A DNA stretch of 64,000 nt from Microcella alkalica (GTDB lineage: Bacteria; Actinomycetota; Actinomycetes; Actinomycetales; Microbacteriaceae), in assembly GCF_014595885.1 (NCBI RefSeq), contig NZ_JABUKC010000002.1, positions 248,001-312,000 on the forward strand. Reading direction: 5' to 3'. Position 1 is the stretch's first letter; every line of letters starts with the position of its first letter. Below, in pieces: positions 19,055-27,941 of the stretch. The translations under genes were made by a program, and so were the position numbers. The notes beneath the pieces were generated by a model, which worked only from the letters and a program-made list of their open reading frames with translations, did no database searches and was not told where the DNA came from.

Positions 19055-19972
19055 GTGCCCTCCGGAATCCTGCTCGTCGACAAGCCGCTCGGCCTCACGA
19101 GCCATGACGTCGTGGCCCGCGCTCGGCGGGCGCTCGGCACGCGCAAGGTCGGCCACGCGGGCACGCTCGACCCGCCCGCGTCGGGGCTGCTGACGCTCGG
19201 GGTCGGCCCGTCGACGCGCCTTCTGACCTACCTCGTGGGCCTCGATAAGACGTACGAGACGACGATCGTGCTCGGGCGCGCGACGACGACCGACGACGCC
19301 GAGGGCGAGCCGCTCGGCGAGCCGGCACCCGCCGCGGCGCTCGACGCGGTCACCGACGCCGCGCTCACGAGCGCCGTCGCCGCCCTCACCGGCGCGATCG
19401 AGCAGGTGCCGAGCGCGGTGAGCGCGATCAAGGTCGACGGGCGGCGCGCCTACGACCGAGTGCGCGCCGGCGAGCAGGTCGAGCTGCAGGCCCGCGCGGT
19501 CACGGTGTCGGCGTTCGACGTGCTCGACGTGCGCCGGCTGCCGGGTGACATCGACACCGCGTCGACCATCGAGGTGGATGCCCGCATCGACTGCTCGTCG
19601 GGCACCTACATCCGTGCCCTGGCCCGCGATCTCGGCACGGCGCTCGGCGTCGGCGGACACCTGCGCGCCCTGCGCCGCACCCGCGTCGGGCCCTTCGACG
19701 TGCGCGACGCCGTCGACCTGGAGCGGCTCGCCGCCGACGGCGACGCGCTGCTGAGCCCCGCGGCGGCGATCGCCGAGCGGCTGTTCCCGGTGCTGCGCGC
19801 GACCGACGACGAGGCCCGCGACCTGGGTCACGGCAAGAAGCTCGCGCTGCCCGAGCACCCCGACGCCGAGCCGGTCGCCGCGATCGACGCCAGCGGCCGC
19901 CTCGTCGCGCTCATCAGCGTGCGCCGCGGCGTCGGCCGTACGCTGGTGGGGTTCCCGACCGACGGCGAGTGA
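19055..19972 (+). CDS. truB: tRNA pseudouridine-55 synthase
   Basis: Makes the universal pseudouridine of the tRNA T-loop. 305 residues. The catalytic aspartate is D39 in GHAGTLDPPASGLL. The second family motif, CSSGTYIRALARDLG, and a C-terminal PUA-like region are present. The leaderless GTG start at 19055 begins MPSGILLVDKPLG. In many actinobacteria truB is next to ribF; here the two are 9 kb apart. Confidence 0.95.
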   Translation: MPSGILLVDKPLGLTSHDVVARARRALGTRKVGHAGTLDPPASGLLTLGVGPSTRLLTYLVGLDKTYETTIVLGRATTTDDAEGEPLGEPAPAAALDAVTDAALTSAVAALTGAIEQVPSAVSAIKVDGRRAYDRVRAGEQVELQARAVTVSAFDVLDVRRLPGDIDTASTIEVDARIDCSSGTYIRALARDLGTALGVGGHLRALRRTRVGPFDVRDAVDLERLAADGDALLSPAAAIAERLFPVLRATDDEARDLGHGKKLALPEHPDAEPVAAIDASGRLVALISVRRGVGRTLVGFPTDGE

Positions 19973-20087
19973 GCATCCGCCGCCGGTTCTCGCCCGCAGC
20001 GCTGCCCGCTCGCCGCATCAGACCCGCAGCCCACACAGACCCGCAGCACACCCCGGCCCCCAGCACACCCCGCCCCAGGAGCACCCC

Positions 20088-20456
20088 GTGATCGAGTGGT
20101 TCACGACCGCGCAGGTCGCCGTCGCCGTCGTGGTCGGCATCGTCTGCCTCGTCGCCGGTGGCATCGGCCGGCAGCCGAGCGACCTCACGAACGGTCTCAC
20201 TGCCTTCGTCGCGCTGCTGCTGCTGGCGCAGATCGTCGTCGCGATCGTCGCGCCGCTGACCGGCAACCAGCCGACGGGTGACATCGTCGAGTTCTGGGCC
20301 TACCTGATCTCGGCGATGCTGCTGCCGCCGCTTGCGATCGTGTGGGGTCTCGTCGATCGCTCCCGCTGGGCGACGGTTGTGCTCGGCGTCGTGAGCCTCG
20401 CCGTCGCCGTCATGGTCTACCGCATGGGCGAGATCTGGTTCGTGCAGGGCGCCTGA
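20088..20456 (+). CDS. Four-helix membrane protein, function unknown
   Basis: 122 residues, mostly hydrophobic, with four predicted membrane helices (about 7-25, 38-57, 68-86 and 94-111) and a short loop carrying charged residues. GTG start with AGGAG five bases upstream. The leader before it contains short direct repeats (ACCCGCAG and CAGCACACCCC, each twice). I recognise no family. It probably is a conserved actinobacterial integral membrane protein. Confidence 0.65.
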   Translation: MIEWFTTAQVAVAVVVGIVCLVAGGIGRQPSDLTNGLTAFVALLLLAQIVVAIVAPLTGNQPTGDIVEFWAYLISAMLLPPLAIVWGLVDRSRWATVVLGVVSLAVAVMVYRMGEIWFVQGA

Positions 20457-20505
20457 GCGCCGCGGTCGTCGGGGGCGCGGATGCTCGCCGCACGCCGGCG
20501 CCGGC

Positions 20506-21210
20506 TCAGGCCGCGGCGGCCCCGGGCGCGGGCAGCGCCTCGATCGCCGCGAGCACCGCGTCGAGCCCCTCGGCGAGGGTCGGCACCACGAGCACGGCGC
20601 CCGTCTCGCGCAGGGCATCCACCGTGTAGACGCCCGTCGCGACCGCGATGAAGGGGATGCCCGCCGCGACGGCCGCGACGTCGTCGCGCGGGGTGTCGCC
20701 GATGATGACGAGCCGCTCGTCGGGCAGTGCCGCGCGCGCGGCGAGAGTGATCTCGCGGCGCTCGCGGGCGCGGTCGCCGAAGAACGAGCGAGCCCAGTCG
20801 AAGCGCTCCGGGTCGAGACCGGCGCCGCTGAGCTTGAGCCGCGAGCGCGTCGCGGAGTTGCCGGTGAGCAGCGCGTTCATCCAGCCGCGAGCGGCTGCGG
20901 CGTCGAGCGCCTCGGCGATGCCCGGCGCGATCTCGCGTCGGTCGCCCGCGGCGGCGCGCTCGGCCGACAGCGCGTCGAGGGCGGCGACGGCGTCGTCGTG
21001 CAGCTCGGGCGCGAGCTCGAACGCTTCGAGGATCTCGTGCAGGATCTGCCCGTCGGTCTTGCCGTGCGCGCGCGGCAGCGGCGGGTGCAGCTCGCGGCCC
21101 GTGGCGTGCTCGACCGCGCGGTGGTAGAGCTCGCCGCCGCCCGAGGCGGCGTTGAAGAGCAGGGTGCCGTCGACATCCCAGAGGATCGTGGTGGTGGTCA
21201 CGGCTCTCAT
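20506..21210 (-). CDS. HAD-superfamily phosphatase
   Basis: 234 residues. Motif I ILWDVDGTL (nucleophile D12, acid D14), motif II LLTGNSATR, and motif III with IIGDTPRDDVAA are all present, so it should be an active phosphohydrolase of the phosphoglycolate phosphatase/beta-phosphoglucomutase type with a helical cap (about 20-90). The natural substrate is unknown. The ATG at 21210 has no strong ribosome site; GTG at 21198 (giving VTTTTILWD) is an alternative. It is divergent from hemW across motif module 4. Confidence 0.83.
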   Translation of the reverse strand: MRAVTTTTILWDVDGTLLFNAASGGGELYHRAVEHATGRELHPPLPRAHGKTDGQILHEILEAFELAPELHDDAVAALDALSAERAAAGDRREIAPGIAEALDAAAARGWMNALLTGNSATRSRLKLSGAGLDPERFDWARSFFGDRARERREITLAARAALPDERLVIIGDTPRDDVAAVAAGIPFIAVATGVYTVDALRETGAVLVVPTLAEGLDAVLAAIEALPAPGAAAA

Positions 21211-21245
21211 CCAACCAGCCGCGGCGCCCCCCGAGCGCCGTGCGC

Positions 21246-21387
21246 GTCGACAACTCAGGACGATCCGCTCGCGACGCGCGCGACACGCCGGCCCCGGGCA
21301 TCCGCCACCCCTGTCGGCAGGCGGTTCGTCCTGAGTTGTCGACGCGGCGCGGGTCGGGGGGCGCGGCGTTCGTCCTGAGTTGTCGAC
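21246..21387. repeat. Dispersed 18-bp motif, three-copy module 4
   Basis: Forward at 21246, reverse at 21325 and 21369 (distances 79 and 44). This module lies between divergent genes, upstream of the hemW promoter, so a terminator role is unlikely here. Confidence 0.92.
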
Positions 21388-21422
21388 ACCGCACGGGGGC
21401 GGGTGGCACCACCGCGCCCTGC

Positions 21423-21428
21423 GAGAAT
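21423..21428 (+). promoter_or_regulatory. Leaderless -10 box of hemW (GAGAAT)
   Basis: GAGAAT ends six bases before the GTG at 21435, and no ribosome binding site is present. Confidence 0.55.
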
Positions 21429-21434
21429 CGAGGC

Positions 21435-22673
21435 GTGCCCAGCGCTCTGCCCCTCGCCGACCCGGCCCCCGCCGACGGGGCGCTGCCGGCGAGCGTGCGC
21501 GAGGGCGCTGAGCAGCGCGACCTCGGCGTCTACCTGCACGTGCCGTTCTGCCGAGTGCGGTGCGGCTACTGCGACTTCAACACGTACACGGCGAGCGAGA
21601 TCCGCGGCGTGAAGCAGTCCGACTTCGCCGACCAGGCGATCGCCGAGCTCGAGCTGGCCGCGCGCGTGCTCGACGACGCCGGCCTGTCGCCGCGCCCGGT
21701 CAGCACCGTCTTCTTCGGCGGGGGCACGCCGACCCTGCTGCCCGCGGCCGACCTCGCCCGCATGCTCGCCGCCGTCGAGCGGCTCTTCGCGCTGGCTCCC
21801 GGCGCCGAGGTCACGACGGAGGCGAACCCCGACTCGATCGACGCCGCCGGCCTGCGGACCCTCGCCGACGCCGGATTCACGCGCGTCAGCATCGGCATGC
21901 AGTCGGCCGTGCCGCACGTGCTCGCGACGCTCGAGCGCACGCACGACCCCGAGAACGTGCCGCGCCGCGTCGAGGAGGCCAGGGCCGCGGGGCTCGCCGT
22001 GAGCCTCGACCTCATCTACGGCACGCCGGGCGAGACGGAGGCCGACTGGCACCGCAGTCTCGACGTCGCCCTCGCAGCGCGACCCGACCACCTGAGCGCC
22101 TACGCCCTCATCGTCGAGGAGGGCACGAAGCTCGCCCGCCAGATCGCCCGCGGCGAGGTGCCGCCCGTCGACGACGACCTCCACGCGAGTCTGTACGAGG
22201 CGGCGGATGCCCGGCTCGCCGAGGCGGGATACCGCTGGTACGAGGTGAGTAACTGGGCCCTCGCTGCCGACGACGGCGGAGCATCCCGCCGCTCGCGCCA
22301 CAACCTCGCCTACTGGACGGGCCAGGACTGGTGGGGCGTCGGCCCCGGCGCGCACAGCCACATCGGCGGCGTGCGGTTCTGGAACGTCAAGCACCCCGCC
22401 GCGTACGCGCAGCGCCTCGCCGAGGGGCTGAGCCCGGCGGCGGGCCGCGAGACCCTCGACGCCGAGACGCGCCGCGTCGAGCGGGTGCTGCTCGAGACCC
22501 GGCTGGCGAGCGGCCTGCCGACCGAGGCGCTCACGGCGGAGGGTCGCCGCGCGGTCGCGGGCCTCATCGCCGACGGGCTCGTCGAGCCGGCTGCGGCGCT
22601 GCGCGGCACGGTCGTGCTGACGCTGCGCGGGCGGCTGCTCGCCGACGCCGTCGTGCGCCGACTGCTCGACTGA
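21435..22673 (+). CDS. hemW: Radical SAM heme chaperone HemW (coproporphyrinogen oxidase-like)
   Basis: 412 residues. The radical SAM cluster ligands are C39, C43 and C46 in HVPFCRVRCGYC. FFGGGTPTLL (about 93-102), IGMQS and the C-terminal HemN-type domain are typical. HemW is related to oxygen-independent coproporphyrinogen III dehydrogenase but is thought to deliver heme. I place the start at GTG 21435, since the upstream in-frame extension would translate motif module 4. In many genomes hemW directly precedes hrcA-dnaJ; here two small membrane-protein genes intervene on the opposite strand. Confidence 0.92.
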   Translation: MPSALPLADPAPADGALPASVREGAEQRDLGVYLHVPFCRVRCGYCDFNTYTASEIRGVKQSDFADQAIAELELAARVLDDAGLSPRPVSTVFFGGGTPTLLPAADLARMLAAVERLFALAPGAEVTTEANPDSIDAAGLRTLADAGFTRVSIGMQSAVPHVLATLERTHDPENVPRRVEEARAAGLAVSLDLIYGTPGETEADWHRSLDVALAARPDHLSAYALIVEEGTKLARQIARGEVPPVDDDLHASLYEAADARLAEAGYRWYEVSNWALAADDGGASRRSRHNLAYWTGQDWWGVGPGAHSHIGGVRFWNVKHPAAYAQRLAEGLSPAAGRETLDAETRRVERVLLETRLASGLPTEALTAEGRRAVAGLIADGLVEPAAALRGTVVLTLRGRLLADAVVRRLLD

Positions 22674-22701
22674 CGCCTCGCGCGGCGGGGCCCGGCACGG
22701 G

Positions 22702-23082
22702 TCAGCGCACGAAGCCGATCGCGAGCGGGTAGGTGTAGAACTCGCCGCGCCCCGCCGCGACGGCGGCGACGATCGCGAACACGAGGAAGACGATCGACAC
22801 CGCGAGCACGATGAAGAAGCCGATGACGAGCCAGATCGTGACGACGCCGATGAGCGACGCGATGGTCATCGTGGCGTGGAAGTTGAAGGCCGTCGCGGCG
22901 TGGTGGCGGATGAACGGCCCGCGGTCGCGCAGCACCAGGTAGACCACGAGCGGCCCGATGAGCGGCACGAGCAGCCCGCCGAGGTGGGTGAGCACGGCCC
23001 AGGTCTTCTCATCCTCCGGCCGCATCGGCTGCGGGGGCGAGGCGTAGGGGTTCGCGGGCGGCGGCTGGGTCATGCTCGACAT
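22702..23082 (-). CDS. DUF4870 membrane protein
   Basis: 126 residues. A proline-rich cytoplasmic start is followed by EDEKTWAVLTHLGGLL and three membrane helices. Together with RDRGPFIRHHAATAFNF this is the DUF4870 signature. Function unknown. It is a close relative of the next gene on the same strand, with a terminator between them. Confidence 0.85.
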   Translation of the reverse strand: MSSMTQPPPANPYASPPQPMRPEDEKTWAVLTHLGGLLVPLIGPLVVYLVLRDRGPFIRHHAATAFNFHATMTIASLIGVVTIWLVIGFFIVLAVSIVFLVFAIVAAVAAGRGEFYTYPLAIGFVR

Positions 23083-23099
23083 CCTGCCACCGATACGCA

Positions 23100-23133
23100 G
23101 AACGGGGCCCGGCCGAGCGGCCGAGCCCCGTTC
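23100..23133 (-). terminator. Terminator after the second DUF4870 gene
   Basis: A perfect stem GAACGGGGC / GCCCCGTTC with an inner GGCC/GGCC pairing, 19 bases downstream of the minus-strand stop at 23152. It separates the two DUF4870 genes. Confidence 0.85.
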
Positions 23134-23151
23134 GCGAGGCTCGCGGGCGAC

Positions 23152-23547
23152 TTACTTGATGAGGCGCAGCGAGACCGGGTAGCGGTAGTTGACGCCCTCC
23201 TTGGCCTTCATGAAGCCCTGGATGGAGAAGATCACGATGACGGCCCACAGGGCCAGGTAAAGCAGCGGCGCGAGGAAGCCGAAGATGCCGAAGGTGATGG
23301 CGGTCAGGATCGAGCTGACGATCGTCAGCACCACCCAGCCGATGATGGCGGCGATCTGGAAGTTCAGCGCCTCCTTCGCCTCGACGCGCGTGAAGCTGCC
23401 GCGGTCCTTGAAGACGAGGTAGATGATGAGCGCCGGGAGGGGCCCGAGGATGCCGCCGAGGTGGGCGAACGAGGCCCACTGACGGTCCTCGGCCTCGCTG
23501 AGCGGCGCCGCCGATGCCGAAGCGGGGGGAGGGGTGGAGTCGGTCAT
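23152..23547 (-). CDS. DUF4870 membrane protein
   Basis: 131 residues with the same plan as its neighbour at 22702: a Pro/Ala-rich start, then EAEDRQWASFAHLGGILGP, FKDRGSFTRVEAKEALNFQI, and three membrane helices. Start at ATG 23547 with GGAAGG ten bases upstream. Probably a paralog created by duplication. Function unknown. Confidence 0.87.
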   Translation of the reverse strand: MTDSTPPPASASAAPLSEAEDRQWASFAHLGGILGPLPALIIYLVFKDRGSFTRVEAKEALNFQIAAIIGWVVLTIVSSILTAITFGIFGFLAPLLYLALWAVIVIFSIQGFMKAKEGVNYRYPVSLRLIK

Positions 23548-23708
23548 GGGGTGCTGCCTTCCGTGAGTTCGAATGAACGGTGGAACCCGAGGTGGTGCAT
23601 CGAGCGCCGTGCTCGCCTCGACCGCGAGGCTTCGTCGAGACGCGGGCTCGAGCACAAAATAGCGCTCGCGTGCGGCCCCGGCAATGATCCTGACGAGGTG
23701 TCGCGGGG

Positions 23709-23740
23709 TAGAATTGGCAGTCAGTCAGTCGGAGTGCCAG
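23709..23740 (+). promoter_or_regulatory. hrcA promoter with CIRCE operator
   Basis: TAGAAT (-10) at 23709-23714 runs into TTGGCAGTC-N9-GAGTGCCAG (23714-23740). The CIRCE consensus is TTAGCACTC-N9-GAGTGCTAA; spacing is exact, and the arms pair apart from one mismatch. It covers the expected transcription start, so HrcA should repress its own operon. Confidence 0.88.
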
Positions 23741-23796
23741 CCCGAGCCGCGCGTCGCGCTGCGGCGCGCGCGGGCCCGAGCGGGAAGGAGTGCGCC

Positions 23797-24816
23797 ATGG
23801 TCTCCGAGCGCGCCCTCCACGTCCTGCGCGCGATCGTGCAGGACTACGTCGCCTCGCGCGAGCCGGTCGGCTCGAAGGCGATCGTCGAGCGCCACCAGTT
23901 CGGCGTGAGCGCCGCAACGATCCGCAACGACATGGCGCAGCTGGAGGAGGAGGAGCTCATCACGGCTCCGCACACCTCCTCCGGCCGCGTGCCGACCGAC
24001 AAGGGCTACCGGCTGTTCGTCGACCAGCTGCAGGATCTGCGCCCGCTGAGCGCCGCCCAGCGTCAGGCGATCGCGGCCTTCCTCGACCAGTCGGTCGACC
24101 TCGACGACGTCTTCGCCCGCACGGTGCGCCTGCTCGCGAGCCTGACCAACCAGGTCGCGATGGTGCAGTACCCGACGCTCGGGCACGCCCGCGTGCGCCA
24201 CGTCGAGCTCGTGCCGATGTCGGCCACGCGCGTCATGACGGTGTTCATCACCGACGGTGGCCGCGTCGACCAGCGCATCATCGAGCTGCCGATCGAGGCC
24301 GACGAGGTCTTCCTCGGCGAACTCCGCGCGAAGATCAACGCCGCCCTCGCCGGCCGCTCGCTGAGCGACGTCACCGACCTCGCCCCGCAGCTCGACGAGC
24401 AGTTCGCGCCCGACCGTCGCCCCGCGGTGTCGGCCGTGCGCGACGCGCTCCTGGGGCACGTGGATGCGCACCGCAGCGACCGGCTCGTCATCGCGGGGGC
24501 GGCGAACCTCGTGCGCACCGAGCACGACTTCGCCGGCAGCGTCTACCCGGTGCTCGAGGCGATCGAGGAGCAGGTGACGCTGCTGAAGCTCTTCCGCGAG
24601 ATGGAGCTCGACCAGCACGGCGTCTCGACCCGCATCGGGCGCGAGAACGACGAGGTGCTGCGCGAGACCTCGATCGTCGCCGGGGCGTACAGGGTCGGCG
24701 CAGACCAGTCGGCCACACTCGGGGTGCTCGGCCCCACCCGCATGGACTACTCGAACAACATGGCAGCCGTCCGCGCCGTCGCGCGCTACGTGTCCCGGCT
24801 GCTCGGTGAGGAATAA
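23797..24816 (+). CDS. hrcA: Heat-inducible transcription repressor HrcA
   Basis: 339 residues. The N-terminal winged helix is about residues 1-75 (RALHVLRAIVQDYVASREPVGSK, then VSAATIRNDMAQLEEE). The family GAF-like dimer domain follows, ending MDYSNNMAAVRAVARYVSRLL. It represses chaperone genes through CIRCE, and a CIRCE copy sits over its own promoter. ATG 23797 with GGGAAGGAG upstream. It is followed directly by dnaJ (stop TAA, then GTG). Confidence 0.96.
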   Translation: MVSERALHVLRAIVQDYVASREPVGSKAIVERHQFGVSAATIRNDMAQLEEEELITAPHTSSGRVPTDKGYRLFVDQLQDLRPLSAAQRQAIAAFLDQSVDLDDVFARTVRLLASLTNQVAMVQYPTLGHARVRHVELVPMSATRVMTVFITDGGRVDQRIIELPIEADEVFLGELRAKINAALAGRSLSDVTDLAPQLDEQFAPDRRPAVSAVRDALLGHVDAHRSDRLVIAGAANLVRTEHDFAGSVYPVLEAIEEQVTLLKLFREMELDQHGVSTRIGRENDEVLRETSIVAGAYRVGADQSATLGVLGPTRMDYSNNMAAVRAVARYVSRLLGEE

Positions 24817-25920
24817 GTGTCAGACCACTACGAGGTGCTCGGCATCGCCCGCGATGCGAGCGCCGACGACATCAAGAAGGCGTACCGGCGGCTCGCGCGC
24901 GAGCTGCACCCCGACGTGAACCCGAGCGCGGAGGCCGCCGAGCGGTTCAAGCTCGTCACGCACGCCTACGACGTGCTGAGCGACCCGCAGCAGCGGCAGC
25001 AGTACGACCTCGGCGGGTCGGGCGGCTTCGGCGGAGCATCCGGGTTCAACGGCTTCGGCGACATCTTCGAGACCTTCTTCGGCGGCGGCCAGCAGCAGCG
25101 CGGGCCGCGCAGCCGGCGCGAACGGGGGCAGGATGCCCTGCTCCGGGTCGAGGTCGAGCTCGACGAGATCGTCTTCGGCACGACCCGCCAGCTCGAGGTC
25201 GACACGGCCGTGCTGTGCGAGACGTGCGAGGGCTCGTGCTGCTCGCCGGGCACGAGCCCGCAGACGTGCGACATCTGCCGCGGCTCCGGGCAGATCCAGC
25301 GCACCGTGCGCAGCCTGCTCGGCAACGTCATGACCTCGAGCCCCTGTGGCACGTGCCGGGGCTACGGCACGGTCATCCCGAGCCCGTGCCCGACGTGCGC
25401 CGGCCAGGGCCGCGTGCGGGCGCGCCGCACCATCCCCGTCGACATCCCGGCGGGCGTCGACACGGGTCTGCGCATCCAGCTGCCCGGGCAGGGCGAGGTC
25501 GGCCCGGCCGGCGGCCCCAACGGCGACCTGTACCTCGAGATCAAGGTCAAGACGCACGACACCTTCAGCCGCTCGGGCGACGACCTGCTCGCGACGCTCG
25601 AGGTGCAGATGACCGACGCGATCCTCGGCACGACGGCGACGCTGCGCTCGCTCGACGGCGACGTGCGCGTCGAGATCAAGCCGGGCACGCAGAGCGCCGA
25701 GGTCATCACCGTGAAGGAGCGCGGCATCACGCGCCTGCGCGGCTCGGGCCGCGGCGACCTGAAGATCGGCATCCAGGTGGTGACGCCCGTGCGCCTCAAC
25801 AGCAAAGAGACGAAGCTCATCCAGGAGTTCGCGGGCTCGCGCCGCCCCGTGCCGCCGGAGTTCTCGACCTTCCAGCAGGGCATCTTCTCCAAGCTGCGCG
25901 ACCGCTTCCTCAACCTGTAG
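24817..25920 (+). CDS. dnaJ: Chaperone DnaJ (DnaJ2 type)
   Basis: 367 residues. The J domain has HPD at 31-33, which stimulates DnaK ATPase. A Gly/Phe-rich linker, then four CxxC zinc repeats (CETC, CDIC, CGTC, CPTC), then two substrate-binding domains follow. The first zinc repeat reads [12 protein letters not shown] instead of the common CxxCxGxG, a form usual in hrcA-linked actinobacterial DnaJ2. GTG start directly after hrcA. The dnaK operon copy is elsewhere. Confidence 0.96.
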   Translation: MSDHYEVLGIARDASADDIKKAYRRLARELHPDVNPSAEAAERFKLVTHAYDVLSDPQQRQQYDLGGSGGFGGASGFNGFGDIFETFFGGGQQQRGPRSRRERGQDALLRVEVELDEIVFGTTRQLEVDTAVLCETCEGSCCSPGTSPQTCDICRGSGQIQRTVRSLLGNVMTSSPCGTCRGYGTVIPSPCPTCAGQGRVRARRTIPVDIPAGVDTGLRIQLPGQGEVGPAGGPNGDLYLEIKVKTHDTFSRSGDDLLATLEVQMTDAILGTTATLRSLDGDVRVEIKPGTQSAEVITVKERGITRLRGSGRGDLKIGIQVVTPVRLNSKETKLIQEFAGSRRPVPPEFSTFQQGIFSKLRDRFLNL

Positions 25921-25928
25921 GCCCGCGC

Positions 25929-26690
25929 GTGGCGCACTTCTACCTCGACGACTCGCTCGCCGCGCAGCTGGCGTCGGCGGATGCTCCCGTCGGCGCGGTC
26001 GTGCGCCTCACCGGCCCCGACGCCCGGCACGCAAGCACGGTCTCACGGGTGCGCCCCGGCGAGCGTCTCCGCCTCGGCGACGGCGCCGGGCTCGTCGTCG
26101 AGGGCGAGGTGCTCGAGGCGAGCGCCCAGGAGGTCGCGCTGCGGGTCGCCGCCGTCGAACGGCACCCCGAGCCGGCGCCGCGCATCGTGCTCGTGCAGGC
26201 CCTCGCGAAGGGCGACCGCGACGAGCTCGCCGTGCAGGCGGCGACCGAGCTCGGCGTCGACGCGATCGTGCCGTGGCAGGCTGCGCGCAGCGTCTCCCGC
26301 TGGGATGCCGCGAAGGCCGAGAAGGGTCGCGCGCGCTGGGCGACGATCGTGCGCGAGGCGAGCAAGCAGGCGATCCGGGCACGGGTGCCGGAGGTCGAGC
26401 CGCTCGCGACGACCGCCGCGATCGCGCGCCGCGCCGCCTCGGCGACGGTGCTCGTGCTCGATCCGCTCGCCGAGCATCCGCTGACCGCTCTCGACGCCGC
26501 GTCGCTGCGCGACGGAGACCGGGACGTCGTGCTCGTCGTCGGGCCCGAGGGCGGCATCGCGCCGGAGGAGCTCGCCGCGCTCACCGCCGCGGGCGCGCGC
26601 GGGGTGCGCCTCGGCGCGACCGTGCTGCGCACCTCGACCGCGGGCCCCGCCGCCATCGCCGTGCTGAGCGGGATGCTCGGCCGCTGGTGA
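25929..26690 (+). CDS. rsmE: 16S rRNA (uracil-1498-N3)-methyltransferase
   Basis: 253 residues of the SPOUT class. The N-terminal PUA-like part includes the GPDARH motif. The C-terminal knot has LVVGPEGGIAPEEL and VRLGATVLRTSTAGPAA, the SAM-binding signature of RsmE. It methylates U1498 in the decoding region. GTG 25929 lies eight bases past dnaJ. The stop overlaps the GTG of the next gene. Confidence 0.94.
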   Translation: MAHFYLDDSLAAQLASADAPVGAVVRLTGPDARHASTVSRVRPGERLRLGDGAGLVVEGEVLEASAQEVALRVAAVERHPEPAPRIVLVQALAKGDRDELAVQAATELGVDAIVPWQAARSVSRWDAAKAEKGRARWATIVREASKQAIRARVPEVEPLATTAAIARRAASATVLVLDPLAEHPLTALDAASLRDGDRDVVLVVGPEGGIAPEELAALTAAGARGVRLGATVLRTSTAGPAAIAVLSGMLGRW

Positions 26691-27490
26691 CGCCGCCCGT
26701 CGACCCAGACGGCGCGGCGCCGGACGTGGCCCGGCAGCTCGTGCTCGACGGCGCCGAGCCGCCCGCCGCCCTGCGGGCGCTCGCCGCTCGCCTCGCGCCC
26801 GGCACCGCGCTGACGCCGCTGTGGCGCAACGAGCTCGGCGGCTGGACGGTGCGGCTCGACACCGGTACGGCCCCCGCTCGATCCGCCCAGGTCTCGCTCG
26901 TGCTCAAGTGGGTGCCCGCCGCGACGCGCGCGGCCTGGCCCGACGAGCCGAGCCTCGCCGACGAGGCTCGCCGACTCGAGTGGCTCGCCGGCCGCCACCC
27001 CGCGCCGGAGCTCGTCGCTGCGGGCGTCAGCGACGACGGCGACGAGTACCTGCTGACGCGCGCGCTCACCGGCGAGAGCGCCGTGACCGAGCGCTGGCGC
27101 GCCGAGCCGCGCACCGCCGTGCGGGTGCTCGGCGAGTCGTTGCGGGCGCTCCACGAGTCGCTGAGCGCGGCGGACTGCCCCTTTCCGTGCACGGCACCGC
27201 TCGGCCCCGCGCTGCCGACCGACCCCGAGCCCCGGGCGAGCGACCGCGTCGTCGTGCACGGCGACGCGTGCGCACCGAACACGCTCCTGGATGCCCGGGG
27301 CGCGTTGCTCGCGCACGTCGACGTCGGCGCGCTCGGCGTCGGCGACCGCTGGCTCGACCTCGCCGCCGGTGCCCAGTCGCTCGCCTGGAATTACGGCCCC
27401 GGCTTCGAGCCGCTGTACTTCGCGGCATACGGCGTCGACCCCGACGAGGAGCGCCTGGCCGCCTGGCGACGCCGCTGGAACCACGACTGA
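26687..27490 (+). CDS. APH(3')-like phosphotransferase
   Basis: 267 residues of the aminoglycoside phosphotransferase fold. The catalytic loop is [13 protein letters not shown] (H191, D193) and the metal loop is [17 protein letters not shown], both close to the APH(3') pattern HGDxCxPN and GxLGVxDRxxD. The N-terminal lobe has [13 protein letters not shown]. It could phosphorylate aminoglycosides or an unknown metabolite. The location inside a housekeeping operon, with normal composition, argues against recent acquisition. GTG start overlaps rsmE by four bases. Confidence 0.78.
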   Translation: MTPPVDPDGAAPDVARQLVLDGAEPPAALRALAARLAPGTALTPLWRNELGGWTVRLDTGTAPARSAQVSLVLKWVPAATRAAWPDEPSLADEARRLEWLAGRHPAPELVAAGVSDDGDEYLLTRALTGESAVTERWRAEPRTAVRVLGESLRALHESLSAADCPFPCTAPLGPALPTDPEPRASDRVVVHGDACAPNTLLDARGALLAHVDVGALGVGDRWLDLAAGAQSLAWNYGPGFEPLYFAAYGVDPDEERLAAWRRRWNHD

Positions 27491-27550
27491 GCCGCCCGCG
27501 TCACGCGCAGGGCGAACACGCAAGCCCCGTGCCGGGTGCGAGCCGCGCTC

Positions 27551-27556
27551 TAGAAT
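27551..27556 (+). promoter_or_regulatory. -10 box (TAGAAT) of the HIT gene
   Basis: TAGAAT ends seven bases before the ATG at 27564; the bases between read GGAGGCC. Either a leaderless start or a very short leader. Confidence 0.55.
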
Positions 27557-27563
27557 GGAGGCC

Positions 27564-27941
27564 ATGTCCTCCGAGCACGCCACCGACGCCGCCGCGGCGA
27601 CGCCGACGATCTTCGAGCGCATCATCGCGCGCGAGATCCCGGCCGACATCGTGCTCGAGACCGAGCGGCTCATCGCCATCCGTGACATCGCGCCGCAGGC
27701 GCCCGTGCACCTGCTCGTGATCCCGAAGACGGCGCAGCACCGCACCGTCGCCGAGCTCGCGGCCGCCGACCCTGCCCTCCTGGCGGAGGTCGTCGCGACC
27801 GCGCAGCGCCTCGCCGACGAGCACGCCGACGGCGACTACCGCCTCGTGTTCAACTCCGGCGCGAACGCCGGGCAGACGGTCTTCCACGTGCACGCCCACG
27901 TGCTCGCCGGGGGGCTCGACGAGGGGTCGCTTGCCCACTGA
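27564..27941 (+). CDS. HIT family nucleotide-binding hydrolase
   Basis: 125 residues, HINT-like. The histidine triad HVHAH is at 108-112 near the C terminus (HxHxH), and CxxC zinc ligands are absent. [18 protein letters not shown] is the standard start of the family. It hydrolyses phosphoramidates such as AMP-lysine; its cellular role is unclear. It overlaps the TTG start of the PhoH gene by 11 bases. Confidence 0.92.
   Translation: MSSEHATDAAAATPTIFERIIAREIPADIVLETERLIAIRDIAPQAPVHLLVIPKTAQHRTVAELAAADPALLAEVVATAQRLADEHADGDYRLVFNSGANAGQTVFHVHAHVLAGGLDEGSLAH

Noticed and set aside
20000-20087. Short direct repeats before the 20088 gene as a mobile element scar
   Set aside because: The repeats (8-11 bases, two copies each) are C-rich and imperfectly spaced; no inverted repeats or target duplication are visible.
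21240-21434. Longer hemW starting inside motif module 4
   Set aside because: The added residues are just translated motif copies, and a leaderless -10 box sits in front of GTG 21435.
22876-23796. N-terminal extension of hrcA up to 22876
   Set aside because: The extension would read through the promoter, the CIRCE operator and two genes on the other strand. ATG 23797 has a good ribosome site and the canonical HrcA start.
26687-27490. Recently acquired antibiotic resistance gene
   Set aside because: Base composition and codon use match the neighbours, the gene is translationally coupled within a housekeeping operon, and no mobile element is near.
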